Source: Imbricaverruca yamaguchii
Lineage: Eukaryota; Arthropoda; Thecostraca; Neoverrucidae
Direction: 5' to 3'
Assembly (NCBI GenBank): GCA_034440575.1
Contig: JAOTOL010001548.1
Coordinates: 386,501 to 450,500, forward strand
Length of the DNA: 64,000 bases
Each line of letters begins with the position of its first letter. The stretch's first letter is position 1. Positions 1 to 12,060 of the stretch are shown here, one piece after another. The position numbers were made by a program, and so were the translations under genes. Under the pieces are notes generated by a model. It was not told the origin of the DNA and did no database searches. It was given only the letters and a program-made list of their open reading frames with translations.

Positions 1-1157
1 CTATGAGGAATACTGATGACCAGCCTCAAAGGTAGCCCATGTCTATGTTCATGTCTATGATTGTAGCAACGCATTCGCATTCACATTCAGCATCCTATTC
101 GCATACTCTCCGATTTCGTTATTTTTCAGTATATGATCTTTGTCGCTTCCAAAGAAAAATTGCACAAAAAAATGCACAAAAAAAAAATTCAATAAGACGA
201 GCAGTTCGATCCCAAGGGGTCAAGAAAGGCTATTCGGATCAAACACGGGGCACCGCATGAAATCTAAATAGGCGTTGTAATCATTCGGCTAAGTGAAACA
301 CTGAATTTAATACGGTACCCCATCTTTGATCTGAATTAGCTTTCTTCACCTCTGGAGGTCGAATTGCTCGTCCTACTGAATAAATGTTTGCCTTACTTTT
401 GCAAGCGACAAAGGTCATATTCTGAAAAATGAACGACATCGGAGAGAATGCGAATAGGATGCTGAATGCGGATGTGTTGTTAATATCATGGCCATAGAAT
501 GTTCCTGAAACGACAAGAGCTGTCGATAACTCGAAAGGGCCCTACCAGCTTCAGAGGGCTCTTGAAGGTTAGCAGAGTCCCCTGAGAACTAAGGAGAGTC
601 CCCAGGGACTCACGAAGATTGTGCGTAATATTGAAGGTTCGCGTCAGGACTAGAAATGATTGATTGATTATTTGGGCTTAAGGGTGCATCAACTGCTATT
701 GGTTATGTAGCGCCCAATCAGGACTAGAAAGCCTTCAAGGCTAGAAAGATTGTCAGGGACAGGGAAGGGCTCCAAACAGCCCTGCCGATTGGAAATGGTC
801 ATTGAGCGCTGGCAAGGACTGGACTGGGATGCCCAAGTGGCTTGGAAGGGATCATCAATCCAAAGAGAGTCCCTAAAGGCTAGTGATGATTGTGTGTCAT
901 ACTGAAAGCCATTTTCAGAGGCTTAACAAATTTTTAGAATTAGTACAGACCTACCTAGAACCTCAGAACTGTCCAGCTTCTGATCTCGTGGCTTGACCTG
1001 GCTTGACCTTAGGTCACACTGTGGTAATATATAGATTAATAAGACGATCACCTTTAGATTCGCCCATGTGTGGACTGCTTGGAAGGTTATTATACATAAT
1101 GGTGGAATAATGCAAAATAGGAAATGGGGTAAAATAAGGTAAGATAAAATACTGCAG
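1..1157. other. Intergenic stretch, no gene seen
   Basis: No exon with recognisable protein similarity is visible on either strand. The stretch has loosely repeated phrases (for example 'agagtcccc' and 'gactagaaa' around 570-740 and 850-900) that suggest decayed repeat DNA, plus one copy of a dispersed GCGC core at 661-720, listed separately. Confidence 0.5.
661..720 (+). repeat. Dispersed ~55-nt GCGC core, copy 1
   Basis: This is one of nine short dispersed copies sharing the layout 'ggttt(a)agggcgcatc', then 'aactgc', then 'ggtcatatagcgccc'. Here it reads 'gggcttaagggtgcatcaac' followed by 'ggttatgtagcgccc'. Other copies are at about 34131-34190, 36966-37019, 46828-46880, 47717-47762 and 62942-62998 on the plus strand, and 48726-48770, 53586-53630 and 57212-57258 on the minus strand. 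It behaves like the conserved core of a SINE or other small mobile repeat; the family is not identified. Confidence 0.6.
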
Positions 1158-2310
1158 TTTGAAAACACTTTGCAAGGTCATGACGTGCTTGGAAGAACTT
1201 GATAGCATGTGCAATATGATTTGATTTTTTAATCTCCAAAGATTCACTAGTTCAGAAAAAAAGTCACATAGGTGGAACTTCGTCACAATCATTGTGGAGG
1301 GACAGGGCAGCCATTCAGAAAATTGGATTTCACAGCCTTAAGAATGTGTACGCAGTAGGCTGAACGGATACCCCACGCCTGAGCCGAGGTGGGTGGGGTA
1401 TCCGTTCAGCCACACGAGGTCAAATCATCTCAGGACATTGGGTGGTCAACCAATGTAATGTTTCACAACTTAGGCAGCGTTCAAATCGAATTCATACATT
1501 ACTTCACGAGAAACAACATTTCGTACGGGATGGTATTGTGCATAATTATACATGATGCATGACCTGACGTTATGTCATCGATCCTTCATATATTTGTTTT
1601 ATTGTTATTGCATGCTGTTCATTGTTTTCGGCTTACAAATTACCCAAAATTTAATCGTCCTCACACAATACGATAAAAAACAAGGGCTGACATTGAACTA
1701 AACTCAGGTCAGTAGCCTTGACCTCGCTTAAAACTTCGAGACATCGAGTTCACTGTCTTAATGAAAGATGAGCATGATCTTAATTTGATGTTGCTATCCT
1801 GCAACTACTCCGAATGGAAGTACTTGGAAAATTTTGAACTTCATCTTTGATTCGTTCCAGGACAAGGACCTCTAGTGACCTTTACCTGAAGTTTGCACGA
1901 AATATATAATCCAGATGTACCAGCAGATATGCTAAGCAGAAGAAGGTACCGAAGCTTCGTGTTTCTGCTTCTCCTCATCTTGCCGCTATTCCGGAAGAAC
2001 TTCAGGAAGGAGGGGACATTGGCCCATAGCCATACCTCTCGACAGCCCTCTCGCCCCGCCCCCACCAATCTGGGCCAGGCGTGGGGTATCCGTTCAGCCT
2101 ACTGCGTACACATTCTTAAGGCTGTGCAATCCAATTTTCTGAGTGGCTGCCCTGTCCGTCCACAATGATTGTGACGAAGTTCCACCTATGTGACATTTTT
2201 TCTGAGCTAGTGAATCTTTGGAGATTAAAAAATCAAATCATATTGCACATGCTATCAAGTTCTTCCAAGCACGTCATGACCTTGCAATATGTTTTCAAAC
2301 TGAAGTTTTT
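1158..2310. mobile_element. Foldback element with ~228-bp inverted arms
   Basis: The segments 1158-1385 and 2083-2310 are near-identical inverted copies. For example 'ttgtgacgaagttccaccta' at about 2169 has its complement near 1270, and 'ggggtatccgttcagcc' occurs at both inner ends. A central region of about 700 bases separates them. Similarity stops sharply at about 1158 and 2310, as expected for an element with long terminal inverted repeats. The inner end of the left arm also carries a local palindrome (about 1358-1421) built from the same 17-mer. No transposase is readable in the middle, so this would be a non-autonomous foldback element. A segmental inverted duplication is the alternative. 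Confidence 0.6.
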
Positions 2311-4000
2311 TTTTGGTTTTGTCACTTTCGTACAGGCTTGTAGAAATGTTTCCCTTCCTACTGTTGCTGAAATATTACGTTATTGTTGAACTCGTCGAAT
2401 TCATCTGGCTCTACTGTAACCTCTTAATTTTTTTAAGTGGCCCTAGCACGAACAATAATCTCGCACCATCAGCATGAAATCAACGTGCTGTCAGAATGCC
2501 TTATGACAGCCATAGCTTACCTAGATTCTATTTGTAAAAAATGATCAAGTGCAATAAGATGAAAATCACTACAGAATTGGTGACCTTGATTTCAGATGTG
2601 CAATTTCACAAGCAAAATCAGCAAACTTCACCCCCACCATCCTCCAGTTGAAAGATACTTCCCGTGCCTGTTCTTCGAGGAGACAACTTTTAGGGCGCGG
2701 ATCTGTGTTCTTGGTATAGCATTAAATTTGAAAAGCACTGGAAAGTACGTCGAGAAGAGTCGTTAGGAGCTATGACGCGAGGCGTAAACAACCTACTCCC
2801 TCGTCGCTTCAGCGGCTGGAAGCAAATTTAACCGCTCGTATTAACTGTGCATTGAGTCCGAGGACCACCGGATAAGTCGAGCCTCGCATTCAACATATTG
2901 ATAAGCACTGGCCGACCACTTTATGGCGCGCTTTCCTCGTCCCGCGACCACTCCACGCGGAGCGCCAGGATGAACGTTGTGAGCTCCGAATGCCCGCCCG
3001 CTGCCCATCGTGGCCGGGTTCGCCGGTCCGTGTTGGGGGCGGTGGTGTGGTGCCGGGACAGGCTGCTCTGCTCTGTACTGCGTCACGTCTGTGTTTACAG
3101 CTCTGGGTCGCACGCACGCCACAGACGCAGAGCTGCGTCTGAACACGACTGGCGAGTTCAAACAACCGATGTTGGTGGCTGTGGCTCATCTGATACAGTA
3201 CTCGACACGGAAGTCTTGTTTTGCAGCGCCCGATGCCTATCATAGACCTACGCTACAATCATGTCATAAATGAAGGTCGTGGTAACGCATAGGTGATGGT
3301 CGTGCCAGTGCCTATGCATTGGATGTCATGCAATGCATGGTGATGATCGTGTCAGTGCATAGGTGCAGATGGTGCCAATGCATAGGTAAAGGTCATTCCA
3401 ATGCAGATTATCCCTATATAGCCTATGGCCACAATCTCGTGGTCAAAAAGCATCGCTCGATGGCATCGCCACCATTTAGGTTTGCCAAGCATTTTGTTCT
3501 GAAGGCTCACAGGTATGCATACCGAGACGCATTCAAGAGGGGCTAAGATCGTCTCCCTAGCAAACAAAAATACACAGTAAACAGGAAAACAAACGAACAA
3601 GACATTTTATCAGGTTTTCACCACCAAAAAAACGGCCAAACAAAAAAATCGGCGCGTCTCTGGAGCCGATAGCTTTCATTATTTCTTTGCATTTTTTTGT
3701 CGGAAATAAAAAAAATTTCAGGAAAATGCAAGAAAATTTAATAAAAATTATTCAGAAAATTATAGGGTATTACTGTAAGTAGCACCGCCAGTACTGCTAC
3801 ATCGAGGTACAATGAAACGTCACATCAATATCATTGACATGATTAACATGTTGGCAAATAGTCTTGAAAAATAGTTCGTCGGTTACTCTATCTTAGAATT
3901 CCCAAATAGTACGCTTTGCTGAATTTAGTTGTTTATACCGCCTGCGTCCCAGTGCCCCAAGCGTGTCATGAAGTGACAAATGTGGCGCGCGAAATCTGAC
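2311..4000. other. No recognised gene; GC-rich island at ~2890-3250
   Basis: This stretch lies 3' of the Ig exon at 4001-4150 on the minus strand, so the gene's next exon would be expected here or beyond the left edge. I could not find the expected second half of the Ig domain (F-strand Tyr-x-Cys) in either place. A GC-rich block at about 2890-3250 is open in several frames on both strands but resembles no family I know. Around 3290-3410 there is a weak repeat of 'gtgccaatgcataggt'. Confidence 0.4.
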
Positions 4001-4150
4001 CTTGAAGAAGTGGTGTGCGTACACCTCGATGCCGTCCTTGTACCAGGTGATGTGCGGTCGAGGTTTCCCAGTTGCCGTGCACATGAATACAATCTTGCTG
4101 CCAAGGATGTACTCCGATTCAAAGTGCGACCACTTAGTGATATGAGCGCC
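4001..4150 (-). CDS. Ig gene exon 2 (first half of I-set Ig domain)
   Basis: This 150-nt, phase 0-0 exon reads from Gly-Ala-His-Ile-Thr through 'SEYILGSKIVFMCTATGKP' and 'HITWYKDGIEVYAHHFFK'. The GKPRP turn after the Cys and the conserved Trp in the C strand are hallmarks of I-set Ig domains. The acceptor is 'ccttctgcag' and the donor is 'AAG|gtcaga'. The first 49 nt of this exon, with its acceptor, are duplicated at 4912-4960. Confidence 0.7.
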
Positions 4151-6430
4151 CTGCAGAAGGAAAATCGCTTAAGAACGTTATAACCTTGCTCTTTTGGCGA
4201 ATGTACATTTGTTCCTTATTGATGCCGCCCGTACTGCATAATCAGCTGACAATCTGCTAAGGTCTTTTGTAGTAAGGTGTAACAAAAATGTCGTGCGGCC
4301 GTCACGTCAGTAGCAGCAATGTCGCCCGGTCGTCACGTCAGTAGCAGCAATGTCGTGCGGTCGTCACGTCAGTAGTAGTAATGTCGCGCGGTCGTCACGT
4401 CAGTAGCAGCAATGTCGCGCGGTCGTCATGTCAGTAGCAGCAATGTCGCGCGGTCGTCACGTCAGTAGCAGCAATGTCGCGCGGTCGTCACGTCAGTAGC
4501 AGCAATGTCGCGCGGTCGTCACGTCAGTAGCAGTAATGTCGTGCGGTCGTCACGTCAGTAGCAGCAATGTCGCGCGGTCGTCACGTCGGTAGCAGTAATG
4601 TCGTGCGGTCGTCACGTCAGTAACAGTAATGTCGTGCGGTCGTCACGTCAGTAGCAGTAATGTCGCGCGGTCGTCACGTCGGTAGCAGTAATGTCGTGCG
4701 GTCGTCACGTCAGTAGCAGCAATGTCGCGCGGTCGTCACGTCAGTAGCAGCAATGTCGCGCGGTCGTCACGTCAGTAGCAGCAATGTCGCGCGGTCGTCA
4801 CGTCAGTAGCAGCAATGTCGCGCGGTCGTCACGTCAGTAGCAGCAATGTCGGGCGGTCGTCACGTCAGTAGCAGCAATGTCGCGCGGTCGTCACGTCAGT
4901 AGCAGCAATGTCAAGGATGTACTCAGATTCAAAGTGCGACCACTTAGTGATATGAGCGCCCTGCAGAAAGAAAATCGCTTAAGAACGTTATACCTTGCCC
5001 TTTTGGCGAATGTACATTTGTTCCTTATTGATGCCGCCGGTACTTCATAATCAGCTGACAATCTGCTAAGGTCTTTTGTAGTAAGGTGTAACAAAAATGT
5101 CGCCCGGTCGTCACGTCAGTAGCAGCAATGTCGCGCGGTCGTCACGTCAGTAGCAGTAATGTCGTGCGGTCGTCACGTCAGTAGCAGCAATGTCGCGCGG
5201 TCGTCACGTCAGTAGCAGCAATGTCGTGCGGTCGTCACGTCAGTAGCAGTAATGTCGTGCGGTCGTCACGTCAGTAGCAGCAATGTCGCGCGGTCGTCAC
5301 GTCAGTAGCAGCAATGTCGCGCGGTCGTTACGTCAGTAGCAGCAATGTCGTGCGGTCGTCACGTCAGTAGTAGTGTCGTGCGGTCGTCACGTCAGTAGCA
5401 GCAATGACATGCGGTCATCACGTCAGTAGCAGTAATGTCGTGCCGTCGTCACGTCAGTAGTAGTGTCGTGCGGTCGTCACGTCAGTAGCAGTAATGTCGT
5501 GCGGTCATCACGTCAGTAGTAGTGTCGTGCGGTCGTCACGTCAGTAGCAGCAATGTCGTGCGGTCGTCAGGTCGGTCGGTAGTAGTAATGTCGCGCAGCA
5601 ATAATGTCGGAGCAGTGTTGTAAGCGAGAAGTGAAGAGCAGCTTTGCCGTAAGCAGTAAATGAAGAGCAGTTTTGACCTACATCTGTGACCTACAAACAT
5701 CGGATCGACCCGCGTTGTTTATGAACACACACTACACACAGACACACATGCACACACACACACACTATATGTGTGTGTGTTGGGGGGGGGGCGTATATGT
5801 CACCAATCACCATGAGAATCAAATACGTGGGACTGTCACTTGAGATTTTGGTCGTTCTACTAAGCTCACCATGGCGCCTTAGAAACATCTATGTTCACCG
5901 AAACTTCATCGAAGTTATCGTTATTCCATTCTTAAGGGCCTGACCTCAGGTGCTTTTGTAGTGGCGTACCTCCAAGGAAACTGCACCCCTCCAAACGAAT
6001 CCCCCACTCTCTGAGTATTTTGAGATGCACCCCTACAGTTGCCGACGGTTATTGATCGACAAGGAAATCGTTTACTGTTGCAAATGAAACTGACTTAATT
6101 ACTTGCACGATTGCTTGAGTAATTGATCACATCCCGCGCACACAGTCGCGACAATGCTGGTCGCACATTTGCCCAAATTCCCCCCCCACGCCGGACCCCG
6201 GCGCAATGGCCAGATCAACTCACGTTCGGGTTCATGTAGTAGGACTTGGCGGCCGGGTTGCGGAAGGTGCCGCCCATCGGCAGGTTGCCGAAGCGGTTGG
6301 TGCGCGTGCCTTGTCGGCGACCCCCGCGGCGACGGCCAGCGGCCAGCTGGCAGCTGGCCAGCAGCACCACCAGCAGCAGCAGCACCACCAGCGGCGGTGG
6401 TGGCAGCCGGGCGCGCGCGCAGCGGGTCAT
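4001..6430 (-). CDS. Secreted immunoglobulin-domain protein, 5' part of gene (2 exons)
   Basis: Two exons join in phase 0 to give a signal peptide, a short basic linker and the first half of an I-set Ig domain. Exon 1 is 6430-6224 and exon 2 is 4150-4001; both end in GT donors (gtgagt, gtcaga) and exon 2 follows a 'ttctgcag' acceptor. The 119 residues visible show a Leu/Val-rich signal segment (about residues 12-31), an Arg/Gly-rich stretch, then the Ig B-strand Cys ('FMCTATGKPRP') and C-strand Trp ('HITWYKDG'). The F-strand Cys must lie in a later exon that I did not find. Proteins of this kind (small secreted single-Ig proteins, nematode zig-like and arthropod relatives) act extracellularly, often in nervous system maintenance; that role is inference. 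The intron between the exons is filled with a 31-bp minisatellite. Confidence 0.65.
4287..4910. repeat. 31-bp minisatellite, left block (~20 units)
   Basis: Tandem units of 31 bp with core 'cggtcgtcacgtcagtagca' followed by 'gcaatgtcgcg'. Units differ mainly by C/T changes in CpG contexts (cgcg versus cgtg), typical of methylation-driven decay. The block lies in the intron between Ig exons 1 and 2 and starts about 135 bases upstream (in transcription) of the exon 2 acceptor. Confidence 0.9.
4911..5097. repeat. Segmental duplicate of Ig exon 2 start and its acceptor
   Basis: This segment is a near-identical copy of 4102-4287, displaced by about 810 bases and embedded in the minisatellite. It carries the last part of the intron, the 'ttctgcag' acceptor and the first 49 nt of exon 2 (copy at 4960-4912 on the minus strand), then runs into the 31-bp repeat. 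Splicing into it would give about 16 Ig residues and then a stop inside the repeat. It is a truncated decoy exon, not a usable second Ig exon. Confidence 0.8.
5098..5590. repeat. 31-bp minisatellite, right block (~16 units)
   Basis: Continuation of the 31-bp array after the duplicated exon start. Units are more variable towards 5350-5590, with shortened versions ('cagtagtagtgtcgtgcggt'). This gradient suggests older units at the right edge and newer expansion on the left. Confidence 0.85.
5735..5782. repeat. CA/TG microsatellite
   Basis: Runs of 'acacac' followed by 'tgtgtg' and a G tract. It lies in the Ig gene intron and has no coding potential. Confidence 0.8.
6224..6430 (-). CDS. Ig gene exon 1 (signal peptide)
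   Basis: This 69-codon exon starts at the ATG at 6430 and ends 'TACATGAACCCGAAC|gtgagt'. The ATG was chosen because it is followed at once by a classic signal peptide ('LVVLLLLVVLLASC'). The upstream open frame is only low-complexity Gly/Arg coding without a start context. After the signal peptide comes a basic segment ('GRRRGGRRQG') that could be a processing site. GC content is very high (CpG-rich), unlike the AT-rich flanks, which suggests a CpG-island 5' end. Confidence 0.6.
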
Positions 6431-6939
6431 AGCAGCTACAAATGCGCGCCGTGAAGACTGGCGGGAGGCGACTGGCGGCGGCAGCGGCCGGGCCCGCGCC
6501 ACCCGTCGCCGGCCGCCGCCGCCGCCGCCGCTCGCGCGAGCCCTCGCCGGCCGCAGCCGGCCCGGCGCGCAATTGGACGCTATGATCACAATTGACCACT
6601 TCCTCATTACGGCGGACAGCAGCGGAAGACGCGGAGAAGGAAGAGCGAGACAAATAGATGGTGAGAAAGTTACGGGGTGGATGAGAACATTGGTACACTT
6701 ATACAGAGCGGAGACATGAGTGGATATGAATGTGTAGGTGGATGGAAGGTGGATAAGTATATGGACACAGATATGGAGTTTGGAAAAGCACAGTGATTGG
6801 GTAAGCGAGGAAGACAGAGGGGTACTTGGTTTTTATTTGTACGCTTCGGCAAGCCCAGTTACGTCATTGCTTGGCGAGCCCCGCTACTTCAGTCGTGTTC
6901 TACCAATCGTACGCCAGCCGACTGAATGGAGACGTATCA

Positions 6940-7540
6940 TAACTTCCACAGGTCGTAACCTCCACAGCTCACAACCTCCACAAATTCAACACATCGCAGC
7001 GGTCGTAACCTCCACAGGTCATAACCTCCACAAGTACGCAACGTTCATAACCTCCACAGGTCATAACTTCCACAACTCCGTAGCGGTCATAACCCCTCCA
7101 CAGGTCACCTCCACAAATCCGCAGCGTTCATAACCTCCACAGGTCATAACCACCACAGATCATAACCTCCACAGGTCGTAATCCCCACAGGTCACAACCT
7201 CCACAAGTACGAAGCGGTCATAACCTCCACAGGTCGTGGCCTCCGCAACTCCGAAGCGGCTATAACCTCCACAGATTCAAGAACTACATAATTATATAGA
7301 GCCATCATTTCAGATAGCTATCGCTAAGTAGCAGCACTGTCTAGGTATTATAGCAACGGATATTGAATGAATGTCATACGATTGTACGTTGAAGCATAGA
7401 TAACAATATTTATCACTAGATGGCAGGATGTATCGTTGAATACGCCTTTGCTGTGTGCGCACATTGTTAGCTTTTCAGACGTTGGAAACCGGCTGTCGCC
7501 CCGTGGGAAGCTGATATGCGGCGCAGTAGCGGAAGCAGAG
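6940..7540 (+). mobile_element. Repeat element with 'taacctccacaggtc' satellite, copy 1
   Basis: The segment holds about 15 irregular units of 'cataacctccacaggtcg' (6940-7270), then a unique tail including 'cagatagctatcgctaagta' and 'aatatttatcactagatggc'. The whole arrangement recurs in inverted orientation at about 20900-21390, including tail and satellite. That makes it a mobile element carrying an internal satellite rather than a local expansion. No coding sequence is seen. Confidence 0.65.
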
Positions 7541-10430
7541 TACGAACACCCTACTCAGACCTGTTTGTATCATATTTCATGGCTACGTAAAATGTTGAAT
7601 GCATTGTGATTCTCGCGCAATATTTGCATTTTCCACCCCGAATATGCCGGCTAGTCATACCCTGGTGAGGCCATTGATCAGCTGTCTGGGGAAGGAACGG
7701 AGAAAGCGCAGCATCTGTGTCGCGAAAGTGGACGGTTTGCGTCGCGAAAGAGTCGCGGTGTCGCTGATGAAAAGTTAGGGAAGCCTAAGTGGGTGATTAG
7801 GAGTTGACTTGGCGTTTTGGCTCAGAGTGGGTGATTCGGAGTTTGGTGTGGAAATTCGCTGACCGACTTTTTTTTGGTGAATATGGGATCAGGGATCGTG
7901 GACCACTTAGGAATTCTCACAGTTTTGGGAATTTTTTTCCCAATTTTTTCCCTCCAAAATTTTGATTTTTGCTCAGTCGGTGAAGTAGGGTCATTTGACG
8001 GTATTTTCTGACCTTCTGAGTGACTGCAATGCTCATTATAATACCATAAGCATGTAATTCAAGCCGGCGATTCGGAGTTCGCGTCTCGGAAACAACATTT
8101 TGCCATAGCAATTATTGACATTAATATCCAAATATCCAAAAATACCAGCGGTATAAGCCCCCAGGTCGCATCTTTTGTGCGACTTTTGAAACTTTTTGTT
8201 GAAAACTTTTCTTTGAGATTCAATCAACGTAGGGTAGGGTATATTCAATTAACGATTATATTCAATTAACGTAGGTAATTGTAGAATTGACTGGACGAGT
8301 GAAAATCATTGAAAATGACATATTTTCTTCATTTTTGATTATGGGATGCACAGCTCCCGTGGCAGCACATTTTGTCTGAATGGAAACTGAAAACTGAAAT
8401 GGAAATGGAAGAATGGAAACTGAATGGCAAATTTTGAGTACAAACCTATCCGCTGTAGTGTTTCCGCTGTAACTGTGTGTTTCTGTGGGTGTTTTGTTTT
8501 AAAATCCGCTGGCGGCCGAATGTTTGTTGGACCAGAATTTCCTTCGACGAAACATTTTTTCTTTCGATTAGAATCCGATGAATATCCGTGTCGCGAAACC
8601 GTCACGGTGTCGCTGATGAAAATGTGCATTAACCTGCGAGAACTGGCTACCCATAGTTCATTATAGCTTCCTGCCTCTTGTGCACCCGAGTTGCATTGCG
8701 AGTTGGCTCTCTTTTACTTGCATGGTGTTGGAAACTTTTTTTGTCGCGATAGTGCTTGCTGGACGAAGTAATTGCTCTTTGTAGGTCAGCGACCACCAGG
8801 CTAGACCACCGTTCCAAACCCTCAAGGAAAGAATTACTCATGTATTACTCATCATGTACGATTGTATTTGCGTACATCTAAAGCACCTCGGATTAATCAG
8901 TTAAACGGTGGCAAAGTTCTACACAATGCAGCTACACTGTATATCTTGTTAAACTGTATGCGATGAAGTGAAAATCTCCGGGCTAATTTCTTATAGCATC
9001 ATTTTATTTTGTGGTTGGAAATTGGAGCTGAATTTCAGTTTTTCCATGTCTTAATTTTGTCTTGTAATTGTATTATCGGAATATATGTGTGTGGTTCCGT
9101 AAGAATTTGGCATAATCTAGTGACATAGCATATACATAGACATAGCACATAGGGTTATATTCCGACCATAATGTTCGATGTTTCGGCTTTCACGTACCAG
9201 GGTACTAATCGTAGGAAATTTGAGGTGGAGTTTAGTGGTGCATCGACTACATCGGCCATGCAGCTAATCGTAGGCAAGCTTACGCATGTATGCTAAATAG
9301 TTTTATACATGTTGCGATAGCCCGGGGAAGTTTGTTAAGTGTAGGCTGCGGTCAAATAGTGCGTGCACACAGTGGCACTGACACGTCATTTTGATTTGGG
9401 TTGTAGATAACAAAGGCGATCCCAAAAACCTGCATGAGATGCAGGCTAGAAAAATACGCAGAAATGCCATTATATTATCGAGTTTACATTGTCACCTATG
9501 CGGGGCCAGCTTTCGTATATTACAGTGAGGCATTTCAAATGCGATAATTTGGGTCAGTTTTGAACAAAGCAATTACATTTACCTTTTGCTCACAAATCAC
9601 ACATGGTGGCCAAGAGCCGGAGCTGGCCACAGCCGTCCCGTGATTCCAACATCATTGAACACTGAAATTAAACCTGAGCGCGTCGCCCCTCAGAAGGGGA
9701 AGTCATCCCGGGGAAGAGCGTCAGGACCCTCTCTGGGTTCGTTGAACCCTCATTGAACCACCCGTGGAAAATTTTGATCTACAAGAAGAATCAACTTAAG
9801 TGCAACGCCGTTCAAGAGGAGGGGCTAAGCCAACGCCAATTTAGAAAACGACACGTACTAATTCAAAGCACTCGTTACTATTTCGTGGCCTTTTTATTGA
9901 AGCTTTCACACGCACAAACCCATTCCAGGTTATACGGGCACTTGCTCACCTGGATGTTCAGCGGCAGCGAAAAGCGACAGAACGACACACAGCCTTTCGG
10001 TTGAAAGACCAGCGCTCTACCGATGGGCTATCTTGTCTCCTTTTCGTGTTATATTCACTGGTATATTTCCAACGCAGTCATGGCACAACCTTGGTGAATA
10101 CACACGGCAGGCCACATTCGTCATGCACGTCCACCCCGCTTCGCGGTGGTGCCTGCTTGGTGCAGTCATGGTCCGTGCTCGTTGCAGCCATAGTGCCCGC
10201 TTGGTGCGGGCCCGGTACCGGATGCAGCCGATCCTAGACTGGGCCCGGGAACGGCTGGGCAAACGTTTCTGTGACACCGCATAAACTAATCTATGCTCAC
10301 CTGGGCTTCTATCAGTGCAACACCACTGAGTAGCCCGTCTTAGGCTATGCTAAGCTTCACATCTCTAGGTTTAGTCATTGTAATCGTGGGAAACCTAACT
10401 CGCAGTTCCGGAGAGAGTGGAGGGTCATTC
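7541..10430. other. No gene recognised
   Basis: AT-rich DNA with only short open frames on both strands. A possible degenerate tRNA-like segment (minus strand, about 9988-10032) and a GC-rich patch at about 10130-10260 suggest old repeats, but neither can be assigned to a family. Confidence 0.4.
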
Positions 10431-10504
10431 GCGGGTTGATATGTATGTGCATTGAAATTTGGAGATCTCCCCCTCGACAGTCATTTTTTAATATTTCAAA
10501 GCCG

Positions 10505-12060
10505 ATAATTGTAGGGGTGGCGGCTCTACCGTCGGTGGGATGTCGGGGGCAGTCGCGGGTGTGGGCGCGGGGTATTGTGGGGGTGTGGGTGTGCGGGGTG
10601 TGTCTGGGGTGAGTGGGGTGTGGGTAATAGGTGTTCCCAATGGAGTGAGTGGGGTGTGGGTGTGAAATGTGTTCTTAACCAGTTCCGTCTCGGGGGGAGG
10701 GTCTTCAACCGCCCCCTCAGGTTCTTCGCGGATAGCGGACGAACGGCGGGGGGCAGCGCGCCCAAATTTGGCATACCTCTTCCCACATTAGTTTGACATG
10801 CTGATTCATAAGTTTTAGGTCAGGTCATTTAGGGTCACCGTGTTAGTCAAGGTCAAGTGGGTCACCTCCAAAAACGTCCAACCAGTCGTCACGCTTTAAC
10901 GGATACAGATATTTTAATGAAACTTTCAGCGTTTTCTTATCTTTACGGATGCAATAAAACGTATGAGTGGAATTTTTATATTTTTTCGTTTTTGATTACA
11001 TATAACTTTTGCATATTTACCAACTTGCAGTTCAAATACAGGATTCTGGCTGAGGTAAGCATTTGTTATTAGCGCAAGTTGACTTCCAACAACGTTTTTA
11101 GGTCTGCTCTACGCATTGGAAAAGGAAAAGTAAAGAAAAGTTTGAAACTTAAAATTTTGAAATTTCAAAAAAAGAAGTTTTTTTTGTGGGCCAAAACAAT
11201 TTGTAGCCCTAATCGATTTCGCTGTCCCTTTCTCATTCCAAATAAATTTTGTCTTTCGTATATCCACCAAAATGAACTCCCCAGTCAAAAACATAATGTA
11301 AGCCATGAAAATCCGTGAAAATCTAGCCCCCTAGTGACATCACTTTTGGGGGAAATTGTTTTGGAGGGTGAATCCGAACCCTACTCGTCGAGCGTTTTCC
11401 GATGACGCCTCTTTCGTTTTCGTGCGACGCTTAGTTTGGATTTAGAGGGGGGTCTTCAACCGTCCCCCCCCTCCCCGAGACAGGGTGGGAGGATCTGACC
11501 GGAAAGACAGCTCGTGTTAATGGAGCTTAAACTCGGTTGGAACTGATGGGACTACTTGAATTAACTGAACTTATTGAGGGCTTGACCAAACTCACTCCTT
11601 TGTGGATTGTGGCTATTTCAGTGATGTATTGTGTTGTTTTTCGCCGCCAACTCCATCACACATTCCCGAAACTCCACCCGAGGCGATGTTGGTTTGAGTT
11701 GCCGTCCCTAACACGAATTTATATATGTGCGAGGTCAAAGTTTTGGGAACACCACATAGGTAAGTGAGCGTCTTCAGCCAGATTATAATCAATACGTTGT
11801 ATTTAGAGAAAATTGATGAGAATGAAAATTGCCATTGGTTTGAATGGCATGCCCGTGTTGAGACTTTTTGGACGCTAGTAATAGTATAATTTTGTGCAAT
11901 GTACCGCACGAAATAGGTGCCTGTGTTGAGCCCCAAGCGGCTTCCGCTGATCCTTAACGCTACCTACTCACATTCATTCTCCTTATTCACTTCACATTTG
12001 CTCGCCCCATTCATGCTCTCCTTATTAATTAATGAATTGCTTGGTCCCCAAATTTAGCTC
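10505..12060 (+). mobile_element. Dispersed element arm, interrupted by a MITE
   Basis: The sequence 10505-10672 plus 11513-12060 recurs inverted at about 14980-15672. Shared landmarks are 'ggtggcggctctaccg', a GTGTGGG-rich tract, 'aactgatgggactacttgaa' and 'gagccccaagcggcttccgc'. The copy here is split by an 840-base insertion (next entry) that the other copy lacks. Ends fall near 'attgtaggggtggcggctct' and 'ccaaatttagctc'. It encodes no recognisable protein. Confidence 0.7.
10672..11512 (+). mobile_element. Non-autonomous DNA element, copy A
   Basis: This ~840-bp element recurs inverted at about 43885-44728 with good similarity throughout (for example 'ggatacagatattttaatga', 'ggtctgctctacgcattgga'). 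Both copies have 'ccgtctcggggg' near one end and the inverted form near the other, next to 'gtcttcaaccg' and its complement. The same locus without the insertion is visible in the inverted partner repeat near 15510-15525. No transposase is encoded. Confidence 0.7.

Noticed and set aside
6099..6719. Several overlapping Ala/Arg/Pro-rich frames around Ig exon 1
   Set aside because: They are GC-rich shadows. Only the minus frame from 6430 has a signal peptide and a donor in phase with the Ig exon.
9988..10032. tRNA-like segment on the minus strand ('catcggtagagcgctggtct')
   Set aside because: Only the D-arm and anticodon region are recognisable, and no T arm or B box follows.
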